In this document: positions 18,445-27,947 of the stretch, one piece after another
Layout: each line of letters starts with the position of its first letter
How positions within the stretch are numbered: position 1 is the first letter of the stretch
Position numbers and translations under genes: made by a program
NCBI RefSeq assembly: GCF_019722725.1
Contig: NZ_CP077941.1
Location: forward strand, 1,922,001 to 1,986,000
Length of the DNA: 64,000 bases
Direction: 5' to 3'
Origin: Vreelandella profundi
Lineage (GTDB): Bacteria > Pseudomonadota > Gammaproteobacteria > Pseudomonadales > Halomonadaceae
Notes under the pieces: model-generated
What the model saw: the letters and a program-made list of their open reading frames with translations, nothing else
What the model was told of the DNA's origin: nothing
The model's database searches: none

Positions 18445-19508
18445 AAGTATTTGCCGACCAGCTACCCGCTGCCTTGGCAAAGAAGCTGCCGCGCGTGGTC
18501 ATTGTGGCCGGCGACGAGCCGCTACAGCATCGCGATGCCTGCGATGCGGTAAGAACCATGGCCCGTCAATCTGGTATCGAAGAGCGAGAAGTACTGGACG
18601 TTGAGGCGAACTTTGCCTGGGGGCGCTTGATTGAAGTAGCCAGCAATCTCTCGCTCTTTGCGACCAATAAGCTGCTGGAATTACGGGTAGGCAACCACAA
18701 ACTTGGCCAAGACGGCAGTAAAGCGCTGGCACAGTACGCCGAAACCTTGGATAACAGCGACGACATACTCCTCATCAGCATGGGGAAGCTAGACGCCAAG
18801 CAGCAAAAAAGCGCCTGGTTTAAAGCGTTAGATAAGCAAGGTTTGTTTGTACCGGTATGGCCCGTCGATGCCTCGCGTTTGGGTTATTGGCTGCGTGACC
18901 GCGCCTCGCGACACGGCTTACAAATAGACCTGGATGCGGCGCGCCTATTGGGCGAACGCACTGAGGGCAATTTGCTCGCCGCTGATCAAGAGCTGCAAAA
19001 ACTAGCGTTGATTCACCCTCAAGGCATGCGCTTGAATGTAGAAAGCATTGCCCAAGGAGTCGAAGACAGCACTCGGTTTGATGTATTTAATTTGGCCGAC
19101 GCCTGTTTGAAAGGTGAGCCCAGTCGCGCGTCTCGCATTGTTAATGGATTAAAGAGTGAAGGCATAGAAGCGCCGATTGTGCTTTGGGCGCTGAGTCGCG
19201 AGCTGAGAACATTGCTTTCGCTGCACCAACATCTGGATCAAGGGCAAAGCTTTGAGCACGCCTGTAAAACGCAGAAGCCGATGATTTTTGACAAGCGGCG
19301 CCCTGCTTACCAAAAAGCCATCGCCCGCCTGCCCATGAAGCGTCTTCACAAACTGCTGCTAATGGCACAGCGGCTAGATCTAGCCGTAAAAGGCGCAGCG
19401 GCCGTTCCCCTATGGCCTGGGCTACATGATTTAGCCATGACCATTGCCGGTGGCCGTGGGCTACTCGCAGAAACGGCCTGGACCTATCGCGTGAATGCGC
19501 ACGGTTAA
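18441..19508 (+). CDS. holA: DNA polymerase III delta subunit
   Basis: Delta subunit of the clamp loader, which opens the beta sliding clamp. The 355-residue protein starts at GTG in a GTGA overlap with lptE. VVIVAGDEPLQHRDACDAVR and the segment LDAARLLGERTEGNLLAADQELQKLAL are characteristic of HolA. Length is close to the 343 residues of E. coli. In E. coli nadD follows holA; here nadD is 35 kb away in another operon. Confidence 0.95.
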
Positions 19509-19663
19509 TCGGCAGTGTAAGTGCGATGATGAACACCCGTCTTTAGTGCAAATAATGAGTACTTTTGCTCTTGGGCTTAAAAATGTGGCAAATTATTTCT
19601 ATACTGTTGATTCAAGCGACAAAAAAGCTTGTACTCCCCCTGACTAGTCTAAGGAACAAGACG

Positions 19664-20068
19664 ATGAAATCATTGCGTGCTTACCTCTCTACCCTGCTGA
19701 TTGCGGCGCTCGTTATTACCAGTTTGCCCGTCGCTGCAGCGCCTGTTACGCCTCACTCAATGGATCTAGTCTCTACCCAATCTGTTTTAGCAGGTGATCG
19801 TGCTGGCGCTGATCGCGAGCGTATTAATGAAGTGTTAGCTCGCGCAGATGTGCAAGATCAGCTACTAAAGCAGGGTGTTGACCTAGACGAAGTAGATGCG
19901 CGTGTTGCGGCGCTTAGCGATTCTGAAGCGCAGCAGATGGCTGATCAGCTAGACCTAATGCCTGCTGGTGCGGGTGGCGGCGTTATCGGCGTACTGTTTG
20001 CGGTATTTATCATTCTGCTAATTACCGACATTCTCGGCCTGACAGACGTATATCCGTTTACCCGTTGA
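19664..20068 (+). CDS. PA2779-like small membrane protein
   Basis: A 134-residue protein with a signal peptide (about 1-26, ending VAAAP), a mid region of short helices (GADRERINEVLARADVQDQL) and a C-terminal glycine-rich hydrophobic segment ending in DILGLTDVYPFTR. This layout is that of the PA2779 family. The ATG at 19664 is chosen because of AAGGAA 8 bases upstream. It is paired with the C39-like lipoprotein gene 10 bases downstream, as in Pseudomonas PA2779-PA2778. The role is unknown. Confidence 0.8.
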   Translation: MKSLRAYLSTLLIAALVITSLPVAAAPVTPHSMDLVSTQSVLAGDRAGADRERINEVLARADVQDQLLKQGVDLDEVDARVAALSDSEAQQMADQLDLMPAGAGGGVIGVLFAVFIILLITDILGLTDVYPFTR

Positions 20069-20078
20069 TAGGCAGCAC

Positions 20079-21017
20079 ATGACCAACACGTTTTTTTACG
20101 CCCGCTTTGCGGGCGTTTTTATGATACTCCTGCTCCTTAGCGCCTGTGCCCGTAATCCGGTATTGCTACAAAGCAGCTACAGCAACCTTCCCGCGCACGC
20201 TGAAATAGACAGCGTGCCGTTTTACGCTCAAACGGAATTCCAATGCGGGCCTGCCACGCTTGCCATGGTGCTTAACTATCAAGACGTGGACGCAGAAGTT
20301 GATACGCTCATTCCCCAGGTGTTTTTACCCGGGCGCGATGGCAGCGTACAGCCCGAAATGCTGGCAACCGTTAGACGCTACGAGCAGCTGGCATATCCCG
20401 TTCGTGGCACGATGGATGCGTTACTCGGCCACTTAGCGGCAGGTGACCCGGTGGTGGTGATGCAGAATTTATCTCTACCTATTTATCCTATGTGGCATTA
20501 CGCCGTTGCGATTGGCTATGACCTGCCTAGCGAAACGCTGATTCTGCGCAGCGGTGAGATTGAACGCCATACCATGTCATTTAGCCGCTTTGACGCGACC
20601 TGGGCGCGCACCCATCGCTGGGGATTTGTGGTCGCAGAGCCAGGCTCATTACCTGCCGGCATTACCGCACGCAATGCGCTAGAAGCCATTAGCGCCTATG
20701 AAGAAACCCATGGGGCTCAAGCAGCGCTTTCAAGCTGGCAAACGTTTGTAGAGCACCACCCTGCTGATGCAATTGGGCAGTTCGCGCTAGGCAACGCTCT
20801 TTATGCAGACCAGCAACCCGACCAAGCGCTTCAGGCATTTGAGAAGGCAACCGACATTGACCCTAAGATGGGCGCGGCCTGGTTAAATAGCGGCCTCCTA
20901 CTTCTTCAAAAAGGATCGACTGATTTAGCTAGAGACGCATTAACTCAGGCGGCTTCACTATCAGGAAGTTGGCAGGACAAAGCACTCTCCGCATTAAGCA
21001 CGCTAGATAATCATTAG
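20079..21017 (+). CDS. PA2778-like lipoprotein: C39-type cysteine peptidase with TPR tail
   Basis: A 312-residue lipoprotein precursor. The lipobox is LLSAC (Cys 23). A C39-like papain fold follows, with Cys 56 in FQCGPATLAM and His near 166 in MWHYAVAIGYD. The C-terminal ~90 residues carry TPR-type helices (IGQFALGNALYADQQPDQAL). It probably cleaves or binds an envelope peptide; its partner is likely the PA2779-like protein just upstream. Its first codons contain a perfect terminator-like hairpin. Confidence 0.85.
   Translation: MTNTFFYARFAGVFMILLLLSACARNPVLLQSSYSNLPAHAEIDSVPFYAQTEFQCGPATLAMVLNYQDVDAEVDTLIPQVFLPGRDGSVQPEMLATVRRYEQLAYPVRGTMDALLGHLAAGDPVVVMQNLSLPIYPMWHYAVAIGYDLPSETLILRSGEIERHTMSFSRFDATWARTHRWGFVVAEPGSLPAGITARNALEAISAYEETHGAQAALSSWQTFVEHHPADAIGQFALGNALYADQQPDQALQAFEKATDIDPKMGAAWLNSGLLLLQKGSTDLARDALTQAASLSGSWQDKALSALSTLDNH
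20098..20120 (+). terminator. Terminator-like hairpin inside the start of the C39 lipoprotein gene
   Basis: ACGCCCGC-TTT-GCGGGCGT followed by a T tract (20116-20120) is a textbook intrinsic terminator. It lies 30 bases past the PA2779-like stop but 20 bases inside the next coding region, where it encodes residues of the signal peptide. It may end most transcripts of the upstream gene and so set the ratio of the two proteins. Confidence 0.65.
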
Positions 21018-21179
21018 ATTTCAGCACTTTATAAGGATAGCTATTAAAATAACAATAATAATGAGTAAAGCTATAATCTCGCAATTAGTAAAGTTGAGGG
21101 ATGGCACACATTGCATACAAGTGCTTAAGTTGCATGAGGAAGAATCCATGGGCTACCTAACCAGCGAGGGAGCGGTGCC

Positions 21180-21290
21180 ATGCAGAATCTGTCTTTTCAG
21201 CCAAAGCGCTATAATCAGCCCAGGAAGCTATTATTAAGTCAGCATAAGAAAATAAATGGCGTCATTACGAACTACACGCTGGCCAAATAA
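21180..21290 (+). CDS. Possible 36-residue leader ORF before the diguanylate cyclase
   Basis: ATG 21180 follows GAGGGAG and opens a 36-codon frame (MQNLSFQPKRYNQPRKLLLS and on) whose TAA overlaps the next gene's start as TAATG (21288-21292). That tight junction suggests translational coupling. The peptide is basic with no recognised motif. It may be chance. Confidence 0.35.
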   Translation: MQNLSFQPKRYNQPRKLLLSQHKKINGVITNYTLAK

Positions 21291-22483
21291 TGATTATTCA
21301 TCATTGTTTTCGCCAGCCAAGATGGCGCTTTGCCGTTATTTTCGCACTGATGCTTTTGATATTGGCAGCTGCCACCGAGCGCTATGTGAACACTGCTTGG
21401 CAAAAGGCCAGCGTCGATTATAGCGTGCTAGCGAATGATATTATGCTGGCGCAGCAGGTGCCTCTTCAGCTGCAGGCTGTCGCAAAAGAAACCAGCCAGC
21501 TAAAAGATGCCAATATTATTGAATATCTCCACTATTTTATATTTCTTTCTCAACAACAGTTAGACAACTTGCAAACCAGTATCGATAAACATCACTTTCT
21601 TATACCCGGCGTTGCCTATCTTAGAAGCCATTTTATCGACCTTAATTATCAACTCATTAGATTAGCCCAGCGCGCCCGCATAGCTGAGGAAAATTCCGAA
21701 CATATTGCCCTCTTAAAAAGCGATGCAATGGCGCTGGGCGATCAACAGCAGTGGCTTTATAACAAGCTTCTTGATGAAATTCACACTGTTTCATTACAAC
21801 AGCGCACCGTCATGCGCCATCTCTGCATCGCTATTAGTATTTTGCTGGCATTAGTTATCAGCGCGGCCTTTACACTCACCATGGCAGCTTTCTATCTTTA
21901 TCGGCAGCGTAATCAAATGCATAAGTTGATGCTAACCGATGAGTTAACCGGACTTTATAATCGCCGTCATTTAGTCAACGTCGCATTTGCAGGACTGACT
22001 CAGGCTCAGCGGAATAAAACCTCGCTAAGCGTGTTACTAATAGATATCGACAAATTCAAATGTATCAACGACACCTACGGTCATCCGGTGGGTGATGATG
22101 TGCTGCGTCAGGTCAGTAAACGGCTGGAAAAATTGTGCCGTCCATCCGACACCTTAGCGAGAGTTGGTGGCGAAGAATTCTGCCTATTGATGCCCAATAC
22201 GTTGACGCACGACGCACTACAGGTGGCCGATAGGCTGCGCAATGAGATTGCATGCATGAGGCTCGACAGTATCAACGGGGTAGCTGCCACCATCAGTATC
22301 GGCGTCACGACCAGCGACGGTGGCGCTCACATTTTTGAGCATCTGTATTGCTACGCCGATAAAGCGCTCTATCAGGCCAAAACATTTGGACGTAACCGTG
22401 TTGAAAGTCTGCTTCCACCTGATATCTCTTTTCAAGCCGACGGCGAAACAGTATTTCTCCATCAGCTTGAGGCCACCCATTAA
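21290..22483 (+). CDS. Membrane-bound diguanylate cyclase (GGDEF)
   Basis: A 397-residue enzyme predicted to make c-di-GMP from two GTP. A membrane segment at residues ~13-30, a periplasmic helical sensor region, and a second membrane segment (~180-205) precede a GGDEF domain. The active site reads GGEEF near residue 293. RPSD lies five residues before it as an intact inhibitory I-site (RxxD). LTDELTGLYNRRHL and DKFKCINDTYGHPVGD are canonical. The input signal is unknown. PgaCD-dependent PNAG synthesis is one plausible c-di-GMP target in this genome. Confidence 0.92.
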   Translation: MIIHHCFRQPRWRFAVIFALMLLILAAATERYVNTAWQKASVDYSVLANDIMLAQQVPLQLQAVAKETSQLKDANIIEYLHYFIFLSQQQLDNLQTSIDKHHFLIPGVAYLRSHFIDLNYQLIRLAQRARIAEENSEHIALLKSDAMALGDQQQWLYNKLLDEIHTVSLQQRTVMRHLCIAISILLALVISAAFTLTMAAFYLYRQRNQMHKLMLTDELTGLYNRRHLVNVAFAGLTQAQRNKTSLSVLLIDIDKFKCINDTYGHPVGDDVLRQVSKRLEKLCRPSDTLARVGGEEFCLLMPNTLTHDALQVADRLRNEIACMRLDSINGVAATISIGVTTSDGGAHIFEHLYCYADKALYQAKTFGRNRVESLLPPDISFQADGETVFLHQLEATH

Positions 22484-22518
22484 ATACCCAGTGATAAGGC
22501 TTGATGGGTAAAGCGCGA

Positions 22519-23910
22519 TCAGAAAACGCGATTTAAACCATTTTGGGCAGCCACTCGGTAAGCTTCTGCCATCGTCGGATAGTTAAAGGTCGTGTTAACA
22601 AAGTACTTTAGGGTATTGGCCTCGCCCTTCTGCTGCATAATCGCTTGGCCGATATGTAAAATTTCAGAAGCCTGGTCGCCAAAGCAGTGAATGCCGAGTA
22701 TTTCCAGGGTGTCTTGGTGGAAAAGAATTTTAAGCATGCCTACGATATCGCCCGTAATCTGCGCCCGGGCGGTATCCTTAAAGAAAGCCTTGCCGACTTC
22801 ATAGGGCACTTTAGCTTCCGTCAATTCGCGTTCATTGGCCCCGAATGAGCTGATTTCAGGAATCGTATAAATGCCTGTCGGTACATCGCTGACAAACCGA
22901 TACTCTTTATCGAGCAGCTCATTACACAAGTTCAAGCCTTGATCGTAAGCGGCGCTGGCAAGACTGGGCCAACCTATTACATCGCCAGCCGCATAGACAT
23001 GCGAAACCTCGGTACGATAATGCTCGTCGACACTTAGCTGCCCCCGGCCATTCGCACTCAGGCCAATATTCTCCAGGCCCAGGCTGTCAGTGTTACCGGT
23101 ACGGCCGTTGGCCCATAAAAAAGCGTCGGCGCGCAGTTTTTTACCTGATTTCAAATGCACTATTACGCCAGACTCATCGCCTTCCACGCTTGCGTATTCT
23201 TCGTTATGGCGAATCAGAACACCGTGCTTACGCAGATGATAAGAAAGGGCATCGCTTATCTCATCGTCCAAGAACGACAGTAGGCTGTCGCGGTTATTAA
23301 TGAGATCAACTTTGACGCCTAGACCTGAAAAGATCGATGCATACTCACAGCCAATGACACCGGCCCCGAAAATCACCAGCGTACGCGGGGTGTGCGAGAG
23401 GCTTAAAATAGTATCCGAACAATAAATACGCGGGTGACGGAAGTTAATATCCGCCGGGCGGTAAGGGCGCGAGCCTGTAGCAATGACTATTTTCTTAGCG
23501 ACAAGCTCTTCCATGCCTTCTTGGCGATCACGCACTACTAAAGTGTGTTCATCTTTAAAACGGGCGACGCCATGGAACAGATCAATACGATTGCGCGCGT
23601 AAAACGTGGTGCGCATCTCTACCTGTTTGTCGATGGTTCCGCGTGAGCGCTCCATCACTTTAGGAAAAGAGAACCAGCGTGGCTCACCAATATCGCGAAA
23701 CATTCGGTTTGTGTTGAACGCCATGATCTGTTTGACCTGGTGGCGCAATGCTTTAGAAGGGATCGTTCCCCAGTGGGTACAGTTCCCCCCCACCTGGGCT
23801 TGTTTCTCAACAATCGCTACGCGCTTGCCATGCTTTGCAGCATTGATGGCAGCGCTTTCCCCTGCAGGCCCCGTACCGATTACCACGACATCGTAATTGT
23901 GAACCGCCAT
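22519..23910 (-). CDS. sthA: Soluble pyridine nucleotide transhydrogenase
   Basis: FAD enzyme that transfers hydride between NADPH and NAD+. The 463-residue protein has the N-terminal FAD fold ([18 protein letters not shown]) and [17 protein letters not shown]. The second redox cysteine of the related disulfide reductases is replaced by Thr, as is typical for SthA. The NAD(P) fold ([20 protein letters not shown]) and C-terminal dimerisation domain ([14 protein letters not shown]) follow. Length equals E. coli SthA within a few residues. Confidence 0.96.
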   Translation of the reverse strand: MAVHNYDVVVIGTGPAGESAAINAAKHGKRVAIVEKQAQVGGNCTHWGTIPSKALRHQVKQIMAFNTNRMFRDIGEPRWFSFPKVMERSRGTIDKQVEMRTTFYARNRIDLFHGVARFKDEHTLVVRDRQEGMEELVAKKIVIATGSRPYRPADINFRHPRIYCSDTILSLSHTPRTLVIFGAGVIGCEYASIFSGLGVKVDLINNRDSLLSFLDDEISDALSYHLRKHGVLIRHNEEYASVEGDESGVIVHLKSGKKLRADAFLWANGRTGNTDSLGLENIGLSANGRGQLSVDEHYRTEVSHVYAAGDVIGWPSLASAAYDQGLNLCNELLDKEYRFVSDVPTGIYTIPEISSFGANERELTEAKVPYEVGKAFFKDTARAQITGDIVGMLKILFHQDTLEILGIHCFGDQASEILHIGQAIMQQKGEANTLKYFVNTTFNYPTMAEAYRVAAQNGLNRVF

Positions 23911-24001
23911 ACTCTCTGCGTCTCCCTCTTCCCGTTATACTCATCTCTCGTGATAAGCGCTGCTCGTTTTAAACAGACGCTTTTCGCTTAGCACATAGCG
24001 G

Positions 24002-24256
24002 CTATCGACGGGTCACATCGTAACCTAGATCGGCGCCGCGGCTTTCGTCACTGCGGCGACGAATACTGCCTTGCTTGCGGTTCTCTTCTTCACAAACTTC
24101 GTCTTTACCGCCGCAAATATCGCAACCTTCTTTTAATCCGAGCTGATTCAAGCCGCCACAGGTGCCCGCAATGGGTTTACGCCCCATAAGCACACCCACT
24201 GCCATGGCACACATGATCAGTGCCATAAAACCAAATGCCAGTAGCCAAATAGTCAT
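24002..24256 (-). CDS. nqrM: Na+-NQR maturation protein NqrM
   Basis: An 84-residue protein with one N-terminal membrane segment (MTIWLLAFGFMALIMCAMAVG) and a cysteine cluster (GTCGGLNQL and GCDICGG). This is the NqrM pattern; NqrM is needed to deliver iron for Na+-NQR assembly. The ATG at 24256 follows GGGAG. It lies downstream of nqrF on the same strand, but a terminator separates them, so it likely has its own promoter. No apbE flavin transferase gene lies between. Confidence 0.9.
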   Translation of the reverse strand: MTIWLLAFGFMALIMCAMAVGVLMGRKPIAGTCGGLNQLGLKEGCDICGGKDEVCEEENRKQGSIRRRSDESRGADLGYDVTRR

Positions 24257-24435
24257 ATCAATCTCCCAACACGGCCTATTTTCATAGTGATGCTTTGCTT
24301 GCACGTAAATTGTCTCTTGCAAGTAACTGTCGACAGCTGGCCTGCCAAGAAGTGCCTTACAAGATTACTTTGTACACTCATTATACATCAGCGGATCAGC
24401 GGTTATAAGCGCCCGCTTAACGTGAGCAATAGCCA

Positions 24436-24470
24436 TAAAAAAACGGGGCCAGCCAAAAGGCCAGCCCCGC
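24436..24470 (-). terminator. Intrinsic terminator of the nqr operon
   Basis: On the minus strand, CGGGGC-TG-GCC-TTTT-GGC-TG-GCCCCG forms a hairpin interrupted by one symmetric internal loop and is followed by seven T. It lies about 65 bases past the nqrF stop and ahead of nqrM. Confidence 0.82.
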
Positions 24471-24531
24471 TTATCACGTCTATATCTACTACGGCCTATC
24501 TAGGCTGTCGACTAACAGTCTTGCTGATCGA

Positions 24532-25764
24532 TTAGCCGCCAAAGTCATCCAATAGGATGTTTTCTGGCTCGACACCCATATCCAGCAGCAGCTTGATAAC
24601 AGAGGCGTTCATCATCGGCGGCCCACACATGTAGTACTCGCAATCTTCAGGCGCGGGATGATCCTTCAGATAGTTTTCGTACAGCACGTTATGGATGAAG
24701 CCGGTTGGCCCTTCCCAGTTGTCTTCGTCCTGCGGGTCTGAAAGCGCCAGATGCCATTCAAAGTTAGGGAATTCTTCGGCTAGCTGATCGTACTCTTCGT
24801 TATAGAACGTTTCGCGCCAAGAACGCGCACCGTACCAGAAGGTAATCTTGCGATCCGACTTCAAACGCTTCAGCTGGTCAAAGATATGGCTGCGCATTGG
24901 CGCCATACCTGCACCACCACCGATAAAGATCATTTCAGCATCAGTATCGCGAGCGAAGAACTCACCAAATGGCCCCATGACCGTCACCTTGTCGCCTTCT
25001 TTTAAGTTGAAGACGAAAGTAGACATCAAACCAGGCGCATGGCTAGTACCGGGAGGCGGCGTTGCAATACGAATATTGAACTTGAGGATACCCTTTTCAT
25101 CAGGGTAGTTCGCCATAGAGTAAGCGCGAATAATTTCCTCGTTGTTCTTGTGGGAAACTTTGAACATGTCAAATTTTTCCCAATCACCGCGGTATTCTTC
25201 ATCAATATCAAAATTAGAAAACTTGATGTCATAAGGCGGTGCAACTAGCTGCACATAGCCACCTGCACGGAAGGCAACTTCCTCACCTTCAGGCAGTTTC
25301 AAGTTCAGTTCTTTAATAAAGGTGGCAACGTTGGGGTTACCAACAACCTCACATTCCCATTTTTTAACACCAAAGACTTCTTCAGGAACTTCTACCTTCA
25401 TGTCCTGCTTCACAGGTACCTGACAAGATAGACGCCAGCCGTCTTTCTTCTCACGCATGGTGAAGTGCGATTCTTCGGTCGGCAGGATTGAGCCACCGCC
25501 CTCTTCTACACGGCACTTGCACTGCGCGCAGGAACCGCCGCCACCGCAAGCTGAAGAGAGAAAAATACCGTTTGCTGCAAGCGTGTTTAGCAGCTTACCG
25601 CCGGCTTGGGTGCTTAACGTATGCTCAGGGTCGCCATTGACTTCAATGGTCACGTCCCCGCTACTAACAAGCTTACTACGCGCTGCCAGAATGATTACCG
25701 TCAAACTAATAACGATAACCGTGAACATGACAACACCGAGCAAGATGACAGTTGTATCAACCAT
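24532..25764 (-). CDS. nqrF: Na+-translocating NADH:quinone reductase subunit F
   Basis: Electron-entry subunit that oxidises NADH. The 410-residue protein has an N-terminal membrane helix (~5-27). A plant-type [2Fe-2S] domain follows, with Cys 73, 79 and 82 in [14 protein letters not shown] and a fourth Cys near 114. An FAD domain with RAYSMANYP and an NADH-binding domain ([14 protein letters not shown]) complete it. It is the last gene of nqrABCDEF and is separated from nqrE by a 71-base gap holding a strong hairpin. Confidence 0.97.
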   Translation of the reverse strand: MVDTTVILLGVVMFTVIVISLTVIILAARSKLVSSGDVTIEVNGDPEHTLSTQAGGKLLNTLAANGIFLSSACGGGGSCAQCKCRVEEGGGSILPTEESHFTMREKKDGWRLSCQVPVKQDMKVEVPEEVFGVKKWECEVVGNPNVATFIKELNLKLPEGEEVAFRAGGYVQLVAPPYDIKFSNFDIDEEYRGDWEKFDMFKVSHKNNEEIIRAYSMANYPDEKGILKFNIRIATPPPGTSHAPGLMSTFVFNLKEGDKVTVMGPFGEFFARDTDAEMIFIGGGAGMAPMRSHIFDQLKRLKSDRKITFWYGARSWRETFYNEEYDQLAEEFPNFEWHLALSDPQDEDNWEGPTGFIHNVLYENYLKDHPAPEDCEYYMCGPPMMNASVIKLLLDMGVEPENILLDDFGG

Positions 25765-25796
25765 GTCGGTTTCCTATTGCTAGAGGTTTTATATAA

Positions 25797-25820
25797 CCCG
25801 GCGATGCGAGCATCGCCGGG
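25797..25820. repeat. Perfect 11-bp hairpin between nqrE and nqrF
   Basis: CCCGGCGATGC and GCATCGCCGGG pair perfectly across two bases (GA). In the nqr transcript it would be a very stable stem-loop with no T tract after it. It therefore more likely acts as an mRNA stabiliser or processing site than as a terminator. On the opposite strand it is followed by five A. Confidence 0.75.
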
Positions 25821-25835
25821 AAAAACCGGCTCCGA

Positions 25836-26453
25836 TTAAAGCTGAATGCCTGAGAAAGACATAAAGCCTAACGACATCAGACCCACGGTGATAAAAGTAA
25901 TGCCCAGCCCCTGAAGGCCACCCGGCACATCGCTGTACTTCAACTTTTCACGAATACCCGCCAGAGCGGCAATCGCCAGCGCCCAGCCAGTGCCTGCGCC
26001 AAAACCATAGACCACTGATTCGCCAAAGTTGTAGTTACGCTCAACCATGAACAGTACGCCACCTAAGATAGCGCAGTTAACGGTGATTAGCGGCAGGAAT
26101 ACACCTAACGCGTTGTAGAGCGAAGGCACGTACTTATCAAGGAACATTTCCATGATCTGTACAAGCGCAGCAATAACACCGATGTAGGAAAGCAGCCCAA
26201 GGAACGAAAGATCAATGTTTTCAGCACCACTGATACCCGTCCACGTTAGTGCGCCTTCTTGCAGCAAGTAGGTGAACACTAAATTGTTGATCGGCACCGT
26301 AACGGTCAATACAACAATAACGGCAATACCGAGACCAATCGCAGAGGAAACCTTTTTGGAAACAGCCAAGAAGGTACACATGCCCAAAAAGAAGGCCAGT
26401 GCCATGTTCTCAACAAACACCGAGGCAACAAAAAGACTCAGATAATGTTCCAT
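25836..26453 (-). CDS. nqrE: Na+-translocating NADH:quinone reductase subunit E
   Basis: A 205-residue integral membrane subunit with six hydrophobic segments, starting [20 protein letters not shown]. The Cys in [14 protein letters not shown] and the one in TVNCAILGG are the pair proposed to hold an intramembrane iron centre with NqrD. Length equals that of Vibrio NqrE to within a few residues. It lies one base after nqrD. Confidence 0.96.
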   Translation of the reverse strand: MEHYLSLFVASVFVENMALAFFLGMCTFLAVSKKVSSAIGLGIAVIVVLTVTVPINNLVFTYLLQEGALTWTGISGAENIDLSFLGLLSYIGVIAALVQIMEMFLDKYVPSLYNALGVFLPLITVNCAILGGVLFMVERNYNFGESVVYGFGAGTGWALAIAALAGIREKLKYSDVPGGLQGLGITFITVGLMSLGFMSFSGIQL

Positions 26454-26454
26454 A

Positions 26455-27123
26455 TTACACGGCCTCCTTGGGCTTGGTGTTTTCCTTCATTTTGAACTCA
26501 TTACTTTCTACCTGCTCTGGATTAACCGAACGCATAATCCAAATCAGTAGACCAATAATGAAGAACGCCGAAGGCGGCAATAGCAGCAAGCCGTTAGGAA
26601 CGTACCAGCCACCGTCTTGAACCGTCTGGAGAACCGTGAAGCCAAAGATGCTTCCAGCGCCCAGCAGCTCACGCACAAAACCGACAACCAGCAGTACAAA
26701 GCCGTAGCCTAAGCCGTTACCAATACCGTCTAAGAACGACAGGCCTGGCGAGTTAGACATTGCAAAGCCTTCTGCACGGCCCATAACGATACAGTTGGTA
26801 ATGATCAGGCCTACAAACACAGAAAGCTGTTTGGACATCTCATAAGCGTAGGCTTTGAGAATCTGATCTACCACGATAACCAGTGATGCAATAATGGTCA
26901 TCTGCACAATGATACGAATCGATGACGGAATGTGATTCCTAATCAACGAAACGAACAAGTTTGAGAACGCAGTCACAAAGATAACAGCCAGCGCCATTAC
27001 CAGCGAAACGCTCATGCTTGTCGTTACTGCCAGTGCTGAACAAATCCCCAAAATCTGCAGTGCGATGGGATTGTCTCTAAAAATCGGCGCCGTTAAAACG
27101 CCTTTTGCATTTACGTCCGCCAT
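26455..27123 (-). CDS. nqrD: Na+-translocating NADH:quinone reductase subunit D
   Basis: A 222-residue integral membrane subunit homologous to NqrE but in inverted topology. [17 protein letters not shown] and [16 protein letters not shown] carry the conserved cysteines of the intramembrane iron centre. A short charged tail follows the last membrane segment. It is packed between nqrC (2-base gap) and nqrE (1-base gap). Confidence 0.96.
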   Translation of the reverse strand: MADVNAKGVLTAPIFRDNPIALQILGICSALAVTTSMSVSLVMALAVIFVTAFSNLFVSLIRNHIPSSIRIIVQMTIIASLVIVVDQILKAYAYEMSKQLSVFVGLIITNCIVMGRAEGFAMSNSPGLSFLDGIGNGLGYGFVLLVVGFVRELLGAGSIFGFTVLQTVQDGGWYVPNGLLLLPPSAFFIIGLLIWIMRSVNPEQVESNEFKMKENTKPKEAV

Positions 27124-27125
27124 GA

Positions 27126-27947
27126 TTAAGCCCCCTCAACGTCTTCGAAGTCAGTATCGGTGCCTTCGGCATCTTCCGGCTCAGTACCGCTGCGGAATTT
27201 CGCCAAATACGGTCCGAATGCTTCCTCGCTTAACCAGAACTGCAGCATGTTTGTCACGCCATTACTGGTTAGCGTAGCGCCAGATAACGCGTCCACTTCA
27301 TAGTCATCGCTCGCGCCGCCCTTAGTAAGGTGAATTGCCGGTGAGAGGTCGCCCTCTTCATCGTAAATTTTCTTACCTTCCCACTGGGCCTGCCAACGCG
27401 GGTTGTTTACTTCCCCACCCAGGCCTGGCGTTTCGCTGTGCTCGTAGTAGGTGATACTAACGATCGTGTTGCCATCACCCTCTACCGCTAAGAAGCCACG
27501 CATCAGTCCCCAAAGCCCTTGGCCACGAATAGGTAGCACAATCTGCTCTGGCTCGTTTTCGTCGCCAATCAGGTACACCGTCGCGTAGTTTTCTACCCGC
27601 GAGAGGCCTGCAATATCCTGATCACCTGAAAGTGTGCGGCCGGTAGCGGGGTCCCGCGAAGCCTCAAAGCTATCAAACGTATCGGGATCGAACTCATCCG
27701 TGTACTCGCCGCTATCCAAGTCGATAACGCGGGCGGTGATTTGCTCGCCAAAGGCCGCTTCAACGTCCATACCTGGCTCATAGAGTTTGGCAACGTTAAG
27801 GATATTGGTTTTACGGTCAAGTTCCTGGTTGAGCTGCTGAGCGGGGCGCAGTGCAACCGCCGCCGTCGAGACGATGACCGAGCACACAATACACAGTGCA
27901 AAGGCCACAATCAGGACTTTCTTGATGGAGTTATTACCTTGTGCCAT
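27126..27947 (-). CDS. nqrC: Na+-translocating NADH:quinone reductase subunit C
   Basis: Periplasmic FMN-carrying subunit anchored by one N-terminal helix (~8-30). The 273-residue protein has the flavinylation motif SGATLTS (about residues 222-228), where ApbE attaches FMN to threonine. The C-terminal tail is acidic ([18 protein letters not shown]) and longer than in Vibrio, in keeping with a halophile. Its start overlaps the nqrB stop by one base. Confidence 0.96.
   Translation of the reverse strand: MAQGNNSIKKVLIVAFALCIVCSVIVSTAAVALRPAQQLNQELDRKTNILNVAKLYEPGMDVEAAFGEQITARVIDLDSGEYTDEFDPDTFDSFEASRDPATGRTLSGDQDIAGLSRVENYATVYLIGDENEPEQIVLPIRGQGLWGLMRGFLAVEGDGNTIVSITYYEHSETPGLGGEVNNPRWQAQWEGKKIYDEEGDLSPAIHLTKGGASDDYEVDALSGATLTSNGVTNMLQFWLSEEAFGPYLAKFRSGTEPEDAEGTDTDFEDVEGA

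Noticed and set aside
22484..22518. TACCCA/TGGGTA dyad as a terminator between the cyclase and sthA
   Set aside because: The stem is 6 bp with a 16-base loop and no T tract; too weak to call.
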